Positions 49,795 through 58,577 of a stretch of 64,000 bases of DNA are shown here, in pieces (position 1 is the stretch's first letter; every line of letters begins with the position of its first letter). The stretch comes from Pseudogemmobacter bohemicus (GTDB lineage: Bacteria > Pseudomonadota > Alphaproteobacteria > Rhodobacterales > Rhodobacteraceae), in the NCBI RefSeq assembly GCF_003290025.1, contig NZ_QNHG01000002.1, positions 570,941-634,940 on the forward strand, read 5' to 3'. The notes beneath the pieces are model-generated. The model saw nothing but the letters and a program-made list of their open reading frames with translations, was not told the origin of the DNA and made no database searches. Position numbers and translations under genes: made by a program.

Positions 49795-51084
49795 TCAGGC
49801 CGCTTTGTCGGGCGAGGGGCCTTCTAACTTGATTCTGTGGTGATCGGCATAGTCTGCCCGCACCCTCTCCCATTCGCCACCATCGCGCGCCGCAAGACAG
49901 TCCGCCGGATATTCCCAGCCCGCCGGGCGCCCGACCCCGGCCTGGGGATCCCGGTCGCTCGGATGCAGCACTTTCGGGATCTTGCGCCAGTCGAAAGGAT
50001 CAACGCCGTCATTGCCGACATAGCGGTCGATATGGCCCTCGACATTTCTGACTGTGACGGTCAGCGAAGGCCAGTTCAGCAGCCGTTCCGAGGCCTGCGC
50101 CACCCAGTCATGGCTGACATCATAGAAGATCCGCCCGGTCAGGATTGCCGCCGCACAGGCCGGGCTGTTCCCCGAGGTCGCCAGCTGCCTGCCGTCGCCG
50201 ATCGGCCGGGCGCCGACCACCAGGATATCCTCGCCCGGGCGCAGGCCGGCGGCCTGGATCTCGGCAATCGCGCCCGGGGCCACATCGTCATTCTGTGCCA
50301 AGATGCCTTTCAGCCCGGGATGGCGGGTCAGCAGATCCTCCGTCGCCTTCAGCTAATCTTCGCGGTTCCATTTGCCCGGCAGCGTATCGACCAGCCTGGT
50401 CTGCGGGAAATCGCGGAAAGCATAATCGCGCCTGCGCGAGTGTAGCAGATCGGTGAGATTGCCATTGGTGCCGGTGACGCCGCCACTATCGCCGCCACCG
50501 AAACGCTTGGTCACGGCCACCAGCAGATGCGCGGTCACGGCGCGATGGGCCTCGAATTCCTCGGGCAGGGTATACAGCGTCCAGTAATCCGAGGCCTCGA
50601 ACGGGGTGAACCAGGGCAGGCTGTCCCGGACATTGGCAACACAGACCCTGTTCTGATCGGCCGGCCGGCTGGCGCCCCGGCTGGTGCCGCCATGGGCGAG
50701 GCTGAAGATCCCGGCCTGCCCGCCCGAGGTCACCTGTTGCCCGAACTGGTCGAACTGGCGCTCGCCGTCGAACTGGCTGTCGAGCCCGGTATAAGAAAAT
50801 CCAGCGCTTTGGTGGTGGATCCAAAGGTGCCATTCAGGATCTGGTTATCTTCATTCGACATGAAGGCCGGGATGAAGGCGGGTTTGCCATTCCCCGAGGC
50901 CAGCGCCACATTGGGCAACCCCGCTGTCACCGCAAAGGCCAAGGCCGCCGCCCCGGCCGAGGCCTTGGCGAGAAAATTGCGGCGTAAAACGCCCCGGAGT
51001 ATCAAGGCGCTCCACATAGCGCCCGACCACTTCCGGATCATCGGGATCGCGCATCCAGCGCGGGAGGGTGGGGTCGCCCAGTGC
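49795..51084 (-). pseudogene. Decayed Tat-exported sugar-type ABC binding protein
   Basis: Segments in several minus-strand frames add up to a full relative of the binding proteins at 51149, 52598 and 58578. The N-terminus (DPEVVGRYVERLDTPG) is in one frame and the signal region (VLRRNFLAKASAGAAALAF) in another. The frame shifts again near 50800, and then an in-frame TAG (50353-50355) cuts WNRED from LKATEDLLTR. The C-terminus KLEGPSPDKAA is intact. Two frameshifts and an amber codon make a functional product very unlikely. It is the last member of a binding-protein array behind the ATPase-permease-monooxygenase operon, so selection on this copy has been lost. Sequencing error is a less likely explanation because there are three separate lesions. 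Confidence 0.88.
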
Positions 51085-51107
51085 TGTCTCCGGATAATGG
51101 GAATTGC

Positions 51108-51135
51108 GGGGGGAGGCGGCGAATTCCGTCCCCCC
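51108..51135 (-). other. Hairpin after binding-protein gene
   Basis: GGGGGGA and TCCCCCC form a 7-bp stem with a 14-base loop, 13 bases after the stop of the binding-protein gene at 51149, between it and the decayed copy. It may end or attenuate the operon transcript. Confidence 0.45.
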
Positions 51136-51148
51136 TGATCACGACTGC

Positions 51149-52492
51149 TCAGGCCGGCTTGTTGGGGGACGGGCCGTCGAATTTGATCTTGTTGCGGGCT
51201 GCATACTCCTCCCGGACCTGGTCGAATTCGCCGCGCGCCTTCGCCTCGGCGAGGGGCGCGGGCAGTGACCAGCCATCGGGGCGCGGATAGCCTTTCCAGA
51301 TTTCCTCGGTTTCGGCCGGGTAGATATAGGCCTGCGGATCCCAGTCATCGGGGTTCAGCACCCGCGAGAACCTGCGGAAATCAAAGGGATCAACGCCGCT
51401 ATTGTCGACATAGCGTTCGACATAGGCATCGACATTTTCCCTTGTCACCACAGTGGGTTTCCAGAACAGCTGACGTTCCGCCGCGCGCGGCTTCCAGCCA
51501 TTCGCCACGTCGTAGAGCCAGCTTGTGAGGAAGGCGCCGGTAAAGACCGGACTATTGCCGCTGGTCGAGGTCTGCAGCCCCTCCTGGATCGCCTTTGCTC
51601 CCAGCGAGGTGCCATCCGCGCCGCCGACAAAGAAATCTTCGCCCGGCCGGAGCCCGGCATTCCTGAGCGCCGTCAGCGCGCCCTGGGCCTCGTCGTCATT
51701 CTGCGCGACGATGCCTTTCAGATTGCCGTTGCGGGTCAGCAGATCCTCGGTCGCGCGCAGGCTCTCTTCGCGCAGCCATTTGCCAGGCAGCTCATCAGTC
51801 TGGCGGATATTCGGGAATTCCTCCAGCGCGAGATTACGGCCGGCATTGCGGGAAATCTCGCACCAGTTGCCGGGGGTGCCGGTCAGCGCCGCGACCTCAC
51901 CCTCGCCGAATTTGTCGGTCACCGCCTGATAGACCGCGCGGGCGACGCCGCGATGGGCCTCATCCTCATGCGGGTTCAGATAGACGGTGAAATAATCGCC
52001 GACATCAAAAGGGGTGAACCAGGGCACGCTGTCCCAGATCGCGGCAAAGAAGGTCTGGTTCTCTTCGGCAAACTGCCCGGCACGGCGCAAAGCCGATCCG
52101 TCAAGGATGTTGAAAAAACCGCCGATCGCCTGTTCGGTGCCCAGCTGTTCGAACTGCGACAATTGCCGCCCGGAATCGATCTGGCCGTCGAAAAAGCTGT
52201 AATTCAGCCCAAGCGCTGCTGCCGCCTTTTCGGCGCCAAGGCTGACAAGCTGATTATACTCGGTGCTGGCGCTCCAGGCGAGATAGGCCACCTTGTTCGA
52301 CCCGGATGCCACCGCGACATTGGGCATGCCAAGCGCTGCCGCCGCCGCACTGGCCGCCACCCCGGCCGAGGCCAGCGACAGGAAATCGCGCCGCGACACG
52401 CCGGTTGTGTCCAGCCGCTCCATATGGCGGTCGATGATCTTTTTCTGCGTGAAGTCTGGCAGATGCCGGGGGTTGAAGCGTTTGCGGACCAT
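51149..52492 (-). CDS. Tat-exported sugar-type ABC transporter binding protein, paralogue 2
   Basis: This is a type I periplasmic binding protein of 447 residues. A leader of about 35 residues precedes the twin-arginine motif SRRDFLSLASAG, followed by a hydrophobic stretch and AVASGSNKVAYLAW. The leader contains DRHMERLDTTGVSRRDFL, a sequence shared by the paralogues. Core similarity includes NQTFFAAIWDSVPWFTPFDVGDYF, DDLL-type segments and the end DGPSPNKPA. Tat export suggests the protein folds before export. ATG 52492 is chosen because GGAGGCCATC precedes it. It lies behind another binding-protein gene, and the only ATPase and permease for it are at 55384-58067. The ligand is unknown. Confidence 0.9.
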   Translation of the reverse strand: MVRKRFNPRHLPDFTQKKIIDRHMERLDTTGVSRRDFLSLASAGVAASAAAAALGMPNVAVASGSNKVAYLAWSASTEYNQLVSLGAEKAAAALGLNYSFFDGQIDSGRQLSQFEQLGTEQAIGGFFNILDGSALRRAGQFAEENQTFFAAIWDSVPWFTPFDVGDYFTVYLNPHEDEAHRGVARAVYQAVTDKFGEGEVAALTGTPGNWCEISRNAGRNLALEEFPNIRQTDELPGKWLREESLRATEDLLTRNGNLKGIVAQNDDEAQGALTALRNAGLRPGEDFFVGGADGTSLGAKAIQEGLQTSTSGNSPVFTGAFLTSWLYDVANGWKPRAAERQLFWKPTVVTRENVDAYVERYVDNSGVDPFDFRRFSRVLNPDDWDPQAYIYPAETEEIWKGYPRPDGWSLPAPLAEAKARGEFDQVREEYAARNKIKFDGPSPNKPA

Positions 52493-52568
52493 GATGGCCT
52501 CCATGAGGGTACAAGAGCCTGCATCGCGCCGCAGCAAGCGGGCGAAGGGCTTCGGGGACAAGGGGGAA

Positions 52569-52590
52569 CCCGGCCCTTTCAGGGGCCGGG
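52569..52590 (-). other. Hairpin after binding-protein gene
   Basis: CCCGGCCC-TTTCAG-GGGCCGGG is a perfect 8-bp stem seven bases after the stop of the gene at 52598, followed by TTCCCCC on the coding strand. It repeats the pattern of a hairpin behind every binding-protein gene in the window except the iron one and that at 58578. Confidence 0.55.
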
Positions 52591-52597
52591 AAAAGGG

Positions 52598-53938
52598 TCA
52601 GGCCGCTTTGTTCGGCGAGGGACCGTCATATTTGATCTTGTAATGATCGGCATATTCGGCGGCGACCGCCTCACGCTCGCCATTCGCGCGCGCCTCGGTA
52701 TAGGCGGCGGGGTATTCATAGCCCTGGGGTTTGTCGATGCCGGCGAAATTGTTGTCGATATCCAGCGGATAGACCTGGTTCTGCGGATCCCAGTCCCCGG
52801 GAGACAGCACTTTAGACATGCGTTTGTAATCAAAGGGTTCGACATCGCCATTGTCGACATAACGCTCGATCCAGCCGTCGATATTCGACTGGTCCAGCGT
52901 CACCGTGTTCCAGTTCAGCAGCCGCTCGGACGCGCGCGGCACCCAGCCGTTCAGCACGTCATAAATCCGCGTGGTGAAAAGCGCTGCGGCGAAGGCACCG
53001 GTATTCCCTTTGGTCGCGAGGATCTCGCCATTTTTCACCGCTTTCGACCCCAGCCCGGTGCCCGAAGTGCCGACGACCAGCACATCCTCGCCCGGGCGCA
53101 GACCGGCGGCTTTCAGCGCCGCAATGGCACCAAGCGCAATGTCGTCGTCCTGGGTCACGATGCCGACCACATTGGGGTTGCGGGTCAACAGATCCTCGGT
53201 CGCCTTCAGCGCGTCTTCGCGGTTCCACAGACCCGGCAGTTCATCGACCAGCTTCGTCTTCGGGAATTTCTCAAAGGCCTGATCGCGGCCACGGTTCCTT
53301 TGCAGCTCCAGCAGGCTGCCTTTCGATCCGGTCACCCCGATGATGTCACCGCCGCCGAATTTTTCGGTGACTTCGGCCAGCAGCACCTCGGTGATCTCGC
53401 GATGGGCGGTGACCTCCTCCGAGACGGCGAAGAGGGTGTAATATTCATCGGCATCGAACGGGGTGAACCAGGGCAGGCTGTCCCAGACATTGGCGACATA
53501 GATCTTGTTTTCCGAGGCAACCCGCGAAATTCCCCTGATCGCGCTGCCATCGGCCAGGTTGAAGATCACGCCATTGGTGCTGGCCGCGACCTGGCTCTCA
53601 AACTGGTTATATTGCTTTTCCCCGTCCAGAGAGCTGTCGAACGAGCTGTAATTCAGCCCCAGAACCTCACCCGCCTTTTTCGCGGTGCGGTCAAAGGTGA
53701 AATTCCATTCATTGATCAGAAAACCGGTGAGATAGGCGAATTTCCCGTTTTCCGAGGCAATGGCCGTGGCGGGAAGGCCAAGATACGCCGCGCCAGCCGC
53801 CGCTGCCGCGCTGGCCGAGGCGAAGGAGAGGAAATCGCGCCGCGACACGCCGCTGGTGTCAAGCCGTTCCATATGGGCGTCGATCACCTTGAGGTTCGTG
53901 AAATCGGGCATCCGATGGGTGAAGTCTTTGATATTCAT
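52598..53938 (-). CDS. Tat-exported sugar-type ABC transporter binding protein, paralogue 1
   Basis: This is a 446-residue type I periplasmic binding protein. It starts MNIKDFTHRMPDF, continues DAHMERLDTSGVSRRDFLSF (Tat motif at about 37-42) and then an Ala-rich hydrophobic segment to AIASENGKFAYLTGF. Core segments GVIFNLADGSAIRGISR, VANVWDSLPWFTPFDADEYYTLF and the end DGPSPNKAA match the other copies. Seen family: ribose/TorT-like periplasmic binding proteins. It follows the flavin monooxygenase gene, after 29 bases, so the ligand may be the monooxygenase substrate or a relative. ATG 53938 is chosen because AAGG lies about nine bases upstream. Confidence 0.9.
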   Translation of the reverse strand: MNIKDFTHRMPDFTNLKVIDAHMERLDTSGVSRRDFLSFASASAAAAAGAAYLGLPATAIASENGKFAYLTGFLINEWNFTFDRTAKKAGEVLGLNYSSFDSSLDGEKQYNQFESQVAASTNGVIFNLADGSAIRGISRVASENKIYVANVWDSLPWFTPFDADEYYTLFAVSEEVTAHREITEVLLAEVTEKFGGGDIIGVTGSKGSLLELQRNRGRDQAFEKFPKTKLVDELPGLWNREDALKATEDLLTRNPNVVGIVTQDDDIALGAIAALKAAGLRPGEDVLVVGTSGTGLGSKAVKNGEILATKGNTGAFAAALFTTRIYDVLNGWVPRASERLLNWNTVTLDQSNIDGWIERYVDNGDVEPFDYKRMSKVLSPGDWDPQNQVYPLDIDNNFAGIDKPQGYEYPAAYTEARANGEREAVAAEYADHYKIKYDGPSPNKAA

Positions 53939-53967
53939 AGTGTAGTGCCTTGGTTTCTTGTGTTGGT

Positions 53968-55371
53968 TCATTTGGCGGGGACGGTGGCGGCTTTCGCGAC
54001 GGACGCGGCCGCTTTTGCGAAAGCGCCGCGATAACGGGCGGCGGGGTGGCGGGTGTTGACGCGCGCACCCTCGCCGAACAGCTTTTCGCGGTAGGTGCCG
54101 GGGGCGTAGTCGCGCTGTGCGAGGCCGCGTTTTTGCAGCTCCGGCACCACATGTCCGGTGAATTCGAGGAAGGAGGCCGGCAGGCGGTGATAGCTGACAT
54201 TGACGCCGTCGATCCCGGCCTGCTGCCAGACCTCAAGCGCGTCGGCGATGCTCTCCGGCGTGCCGGTGATATTGCCCGCTTTTGCATAGACCTGGCCCAG
54301 ATCGCGCACTTTCGGGGTGACGCCAGGATTGGAATCCTCAAACGCGCGGACCACGCCCTGGACGCCCTCGATCTCCAGCTCTTTCACCGGGCGCTCGGGA
54401 TCAAGGACACCCAGGTCGATGCCCAGATCGCGGCTGAGATGGGCGAGATAGCCGTCGAGGCTGACATCCTCGGCGATGTCGCGGGCCTTGCGTGCTGCTT
54501 CTTCCTCGGTCGAGCCGATGATGAAGCTCATGCCCTGGATATATTTCAGATCGCCAACCTTGCGCCCGGCCTCAATGAGGTAGCGGTTGGTTTCCTCGAT
54601 CTGGCGCCGCGCCCCTTCGGGCTTTTGCGCCACGATATAAGTGCCCTCGGCATTGCGGGCGGCGAAGGCGCGACCGGCGGTCGAAGACCCGGCCTGGAAC
54701 AAAAGCGGCACCCGCTGCGGCGAAGGCTGCGACAGATGCGGGCCCAGAACCTTGTAGCGTTTGCCCTCATGGTGGATACGGTGGATTTTCGCCGGATCGG
54801 CGTAGCGGTTGCCTTTCTTGTCGGCCAGCACCGCGCCCTCATCCCAGGAGCCTTCCCAGAGCTTATAGACCACGTCGGCATATTCATCGGCCCAGGAATA
54901 GCGCTCGTCATGTTTGACGATACGGTCAAAGCCGAAATTCTGCGCGGCGTTATGACTGACCGAGGTAACCAGGTTCCAGCCGATCCGCCCTTTCGACAGG
55001 TGATCCAGCGTCGAGATCTTGCGGGCGAAATTGAACGGATGTTCCTGCAGGATCGAAGAGGTCAGCGTCAGGCCCAGCTGATCCGTCGCGCCGATCAGCG
55101 CGGCAATCAGCGCGCCGGAATCATTGATCGGGATCTGCACCGCTTCTTCGATATAGGTCTCCCAGCCGCCTTTATAGGCCGGGTCGACGCCGATGATATC
55201 GGCTGAAAACAGAGCGTCGAATTTGGCGGCCTCAAGGGCTTTGGCCAGCGTGGTCCAGGTGTTCAGGTCGTTGAATTCGGTTTGCAGCGTATCGTCGCGG
55301 CGCCAGAGGCCGTGATGGATATGCGAGACGGAATTCATCACGAACCCGTTGAGGATAAGGCGTTTTGCCAT
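53968..55371 (-). CDS. Flavin-dependent monooxygenase, NtaA/SnaA/DszA family (LLM class)
   Basis: This 467-residue luciferase-like monooxygenase begins KRLILNGFVMNSVSHIHHGLWRR and has the family landmarks FFSAD-type strand FDALFSADIIGVD, RKISTLDHLSKGRIGWNLVTS and GPHLSQPSPQRVPLLFQAGSS. Members use FMNH2 from a separate reductase and oxygen to attack C-S, C-N or related bonds in compounds such as dimethyl sulfide, alkylsulfones, nitrilotriacetate and dibenzothiophene sulfone. No flavin reductase is visible in the window. The gene sits between the permease and binding-protein genes, so the imported compound is the likely substrate. The Ala/Lys-rich tail (AFAKAAASVAKAATVPAK) is unusual. Confidence 0.9.
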   Translation of the reverse strand: MAKRLILNGFVMNSVSHIHHGLWRRDDTLQTEFNDLNTWTTLAKALEAAKFDALFSADIIGVDPAYKGGWETYIEEAVQIPINDSGALIAALIGATDQLGLTLTSSILQEHPFNFARKISTLDHLSKGRIGWNLVTSVSHNAAQNFGFDRIVKHDERYSWADEYADVVYKLWEGSWDEGAVLADKKGNRYADPAKIHRIHHEGKRYKVLGPHLSQPSPQRVPLLFQAGSSTAGRAFAARNAEGTYIVAQKPEGARRQIEETNRYLIEAGRKVGDLKYIQGMSFIIGSTEEEAARKARDIAEDVSLDGYLAHLSRDLGIDLGVLDPERPVKELEIEGVQGVVRAFEDSNPGVTPKVRDLGQVYAKAGNITGTPESIADALEVWQQAGIDGVNVSYHRLPASFLEFTGHVVPELQKRGLAQRDYAPGTYREKLFGEGARVNTRHPAARYRGAFAKAAASVAKAATVPAK

Positions 55372-55383
55372 GGGACCCGTTCC

Positions 55384-56382
55384 TTATTTGATGACCTGGT
55401 CGGCGCCGGATTTGCGGCTGACCAGCACGGCGGCAATCACGACGAGGCCCTTGATGATCATCTGGAGGAATTGCGAAACCCCCATCAGATTGAGGCCATT
55501 GTCGAGGATCGCGATGATGAGAACGCCGATCAGTGTGCGGTGAACGCCGCCGACACCGCCGGCCAGCGAGGTGCCGCCGACCACGATGGCGGCAAGGCTG
55601 TTCAAAAGCAGATCAGAGCCCAGCGAAGGGCCGGCGGCGCCAAGCCGGGCGACCGCGAGGATCGCACCAAAGCCGGCCAGCAGGCCCGAAAGCGCAAAGG
55701 CGTAGAGCTTGTAACGCGCGACGGGCACACCGGCGGTGCGCGCAACCTGCTCGCCGCCGCCGATCAGATACATGTAGCGGCCAAATCGGGTGCGCTGCCC
55801 GATAAAGACCAGCACCACCCAGGCGAGGATCGCCCAGAGTGCGATATTCGGCAGGCGCGGGATCCATTGACCGATCGAGATGTTTTCCAGCCCCGGCGCG
55901 TTGAACTGGATGGCACGGCCATCCAGCAGCGTCAGCGCGATACCCGAAAAAACAGAGAGAGTTCCTAGTGTTACGATGAAAGAGGGGATCTTGCCTTTGG
56001 TATAGATCAGCCCGTTCACCAGCCCGAGGCCCGCGCCGACAAGCGCGGCAAAAGGGATCACAAGCCAGCCGATGTTCAGCGCGTTCAGCACCGTGACCGA
56101 GACCGCGCCAACCAGCAGCACGATGGCACCGACAGAAAGGTCGATCGACCCCATCAGCACGATGAAGGTGGCGCCAAGGCAGACGATCAGCAGCGTCGCC
56201 GCCTGGCCGCTGACGGCCGAGAAATTGCGTAAAGTGGCGAAACTGTCGGTCATCAGGCTGAAAAAGACGAACAGCGCCAATACGACCCCGATGGGGAACC
56301 AGAGCGAGGTCTCGACCCGTGAAAAAAGGCTGGTGAGGGGGGAAAGGAACGTGCGGCCCTGGGGATGCGGGGTGGTGGTCAT
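55384..56382 (-). CDS. Ribose-type ABC transporter permease (RbsC-like)
   Basis: This is a 332-residue inner-membrane permease with eight to ten hydrophobic segments and CUT2 signature regions LIVCLGATFIVLMGSIDLSVGAIVLL and GRYMYLIGGGEQVARTAGVPVARY. It overlaps the ATPase by four bases (ATGA) and is 12 bases from the monooxygenase gene. It is the only permease for the binding-protein family in the window, so several binding proteins may share it. Confidence 0.92.
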   Translation of the reverse strand: MTTTPHPQGRTFLSPLTSLFSRVETSLWFPIGVVLALFVFFSLMTDSFATLRNFSAVSGQAATLLIVCLGATFIVLMGSIDLSVGAIVLLVGAVSVTVLNALNIGWLVIPFAALVGAGLGLVNGLIYTKGKIPSFIVTLGTLSVFSGIALTLLDGRAIQFNAPGLENISIGQWIPRLPNIALWAILAWVVLVFIGQRTRFGRYMYLIGGGEQVARTAGVPVARYKLYAFALSGLLAGFGAILAVARLGAAGPSLGSDLLLNSLAAIVVGGTSLAGGVGGVHRTLIGVLIIAILDNGLNLMGVSQFLQMIIKGLVVIAAVLVSRKSGADQVIK

Positions 56383-58067
56383 TCTGCGGCTTCCAGATGG
56401 GTTTCGGGTGCAGCCGGAGCCGGGATCTTGTCCCGTGCTGCGGGCTGTGGATGAGAGGGCGCCTGGCCCGGATCGCTGAGCATCAGGCCAACAAGGGTCT
56501 GTTCCGAGGGTTTGTCCTCGGCGGGCGCGGGAACTTCGGCCACCACGCCGCCATGTTGCAGGATCAGGATGCGGTTCGAGAGGCCGATCAGCTCCAGCAG
56601 TTCATCGGTGATCAGGATGATCGCGACACCCTGATCGGTCAGGTCGCGCAACACGCGGTAGATTTCCTGTTTCGCCCCGGCATCGACGCCCCGCGTCGGG
56701 TTGTCGAGGATCAGCACATCGGGTTTGCGTTCAAGCCAGCGGGCCAGCACCACCTTTTGCTGATTGCCGCCCGAGAGCCGCGACATGGCAAGATCCGGCG
56801 TGGCCGAGCGGATCGCCAGAGCGCCGATATGGGCGCGGACGGCGCGGCGCTCCTTGCGGCCGCGCCAGAATCCGAAGCGGTTCGAGAACAGGTCGCCGCC
56901 GCTGCCGGTCGAGAAATTCCAGGCGGTGGGGAAAGAGGGGATGATGCCCTCGGCCAGGCGCTCGGCCGGGATATAGCCAAGGCCCTCGCGGGTGGCGCGG
57001 CCGATCTCGGGGCGCCGGAGCGGGCCGGTGCCAATCGCGACCTGACCGCCAATCGGGCGGATCACGCCGGCAATGGCCTTCCCGAGCCGCGACTTGCCGG
57101 AATCGAGCAGCCCGCCAATGCCGACAATCTCGCCGGGGCGGATTTCCAGATTGATCTCGGGCCCGTCGGCCAGCACCCGCACCCCCTCGGCCCGCAGGGC
57201 GGGGGTGGTGGGCAGCGCGGTCTGCTGGCGGTTCTCGTAATAATAGTCGGTGGCGCGCTCACGCCCGACCATGAAGCCATGCAGCTGATGTTCATCGGTT
57301 TTTTCGGGCGTGACCCGGGTAACCATCTCGCCGTCTTTCAGGACGTAAATCACATCCGAGATATCCAGCACCTCGGTCAGCCGGTGCGAGACGAACAAGA
57401 GCGAGCCGTATTGCCGGATCTTACGCACCAGGTCGAAAAAGCCCTCCTCATCGCGCCGGTCCAGCGCCGAGGTCGGCTCATCCAGCAGCACCAGCGGCTC
57501 TTTGATGCCGCGCAGCAGCGCAGGCGTCAGGCAGGCGCGGGCGATCTCGATGGATTGCCGGGTCGAGAAATCGTAGTCACCGGTGCGGCGGCGCACATCG
57601 ACATCCAGTCGCGCCTCTTCGATGATACGGCGCGCGGCGCGGATCATCGCGTCGCGGTCAACCCATTGGCCAAAGCGGCTGAACCGCGCCTCTTCGCCCA
57701 GCAGCAGGTTCTCATAGACCGGCACATTCTGGACCAGCGACTGTTCCTGAAACACCCGGGTGATGCCATGCGCCACCGCCGCACGGTGGCTGGCCGGCGC
57801 GAAAGCCTTGCCGTCAAGCCGCACTGTGCCGCGATCCGGGCCAGTCAGACCGGAGAGAATGTTGAAAATCGTCGATTTTCCGGCGCCATTCTCGCCCACC
57901 AGCGTCACGACCGAGCGGCGCGGCACATCGAAGGAGACATCCGAGATCACCTGCACCGGGCCATAGGATTTCGAGAGGTTGCGTACCTCAAGCAGATTGC
58001 CGCTGGCCCTGGCAGCGTCTTCCGGCCGGGTTGCCGGGTAGGAATTTCCTGTTGATCTGGATGACAT
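56379..58067 (-). CDS. Ribose-type ABC transporter ATP-binding protein (RbsA-like)
   Basis: This is a duplicated ATPase of 562 residues, longer than the usual 500 because of extra N- and C-terminal stretches rich in Ala, Pro and Glu. The first half has GENGAGKST and LVLLDEPTSALDR, the second half LLDSGKSRLG, LSGGNQQKVVLARWLERKP and VLILDNPTRGVD, where Asn replaces the Walker B Glu, as is common in the weaker site of this class. ATG 58067 is chosen because CAGGCGAA precedes it. It heads the minus-strand operon with permease, monooxygenase and binding-protein genes, and a perfect hairpin lies in its leader. Confidence 0.9.
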   Translation of the reverse strand: MSSRSTGNSYPATRPEDAARASGNLLEVRNLSKSYGPVQVISDVSFDVPRRSVVTLVGENGAGKSTIFNILSGLTGPDRGTVRLDGKAFAPASHRAAVAHGITRVFQEQSLVQNVPVYENLLLGEEARFSRFGQWVDRDAMIRAARRIIEEARLDVDVRRRTGDYDFSTRQSIEIARACLTPALLRGIKEPLVLLDEPTSALDRRDEEGFFDLVRKIRQYGSLLFVSHRLTEVLDISDVIYVLKDGEMVTRVTPEKTDEHQLHGFMVGRERATDYYYENRQQTALPTTPALRAEGVRVLADGPEINLEIRPGEIVGIGGLLDSGKSRLGKAIAGVIRPIGGQVAIGTGPLRRPEIGRATREGLGYIPAERLAEGIIPSFPTAWNFSTGSGGDLFSNRFGFWRGRKERRAVRAHIGALAIRSATPDLAMSRLSGGNQQKVVLARWLERKPDVLILDNPTRGVDAGAKQEIYRVLRDLTDQGVAIILITDELLELIGLSNRILILQHGGVVAEVPAPAEDKPSEQTLVGLMLSDPGQAPSHPQPAARDKIPAPAAPETHLEAAE

Positions 58068-58099
58068 TTCGCCTGTTCCGGATTGGATGCGGCCAAACG

Positions 58100-58126
58100 C
58101 CTCTTTGCCTGGAGGGGGCAAAGAGG
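58100..58126 (-). promoter_or_regulatory. Leader hairpin before the ATPase gene
   Basis: CCTCTTTGCC and GGCAAAGAGG form a perfect 10-bp stem with a seven-base loop, 33 bases before ATG 58067. It may be a repressor site or an RNA hairpin in the leader. There is no U-tract on the minus strand, which argues against a simple terminator. Confidence 0.5.
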
Positions 58127-58393
58127 TCAGGAGCGCCGCCGGCCACGGACCTCCGCAGCCTTATTCCGGGAACTATAGTTGTGTCAGGAAGTATGTGTTT
58201 CCAAACAGAGCCCCTTTGCCGCAATGCAGAATTCTGAAATCACGATTCTTGCAGGCGATATTTTCTCTGACCCCACCACCGAGAAGATTTTGCCGAAGTT
58301 TCGGGCGATTCTGTTGCGATTTTGCGCGAAAATCAGCGCGGGCATGCAAAGAAACCGCCGATGCGCGTAGAATTATTTTTGTCATATGATGGG

Positions 58394-58437
58394 CCGGACA
58401 GGTGAATTGATCTTTTGCACGGAATTCTTCTGTCCGG
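58394..58437. promoter_or_regulatory. Spaced inverted repeat CCGGACAG / CTGTCCGG
   Basis: Perfect eight-base arms are separated by 28 bases, with a nested GAATT / AATTC pair. The arms lie about three helical turns apart, consistent with a dimeric or tetrameric regulator of the binding-protein operon starting at 58578. No regulator gene is adjacent, so it is presumably encoded elsewhere. Confidence 0.4.
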
Positions 58438-58577
58438 AGCGGTATATTCAGAAAAATTCGTCTGCAACCTTGCGTTGAATGAAAGAGATCCGCCTGAGGT
58501 CCCTGTGTCATCTGTTCTGGCATCAGGCCTCGATTCGCAAGAATCAGCTGTGGCCGATCCAGATTCGGAGACATTCC

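Larger units (their letters stand above)
58068..58577. promoter_or_regulatory. 510-base divergent control region
   Basis: No gene is supported here. The region is more AT-rich than the flanks and holds several palindromes: AACTATAGTT (58171-58180), CAGAATTCTG (58227-58236), GATTTT-GCGCG-AAAATC (58318-58334) and the spaced CCGGACAG repeat (58394-58437). CTGACA near 58185 on the minus strand and TATATT near 58443 on the plus strand could serve as promoter elements. A short open frame at 58179-58370 has no ribosome site and is not called. Confidence 0.5.

Noticed and set aside
58179-58370. 63-residue open frame in the divergent control region
   Set aside because: It has no ribosome site, no domain and covers palindromic promoter sequence.
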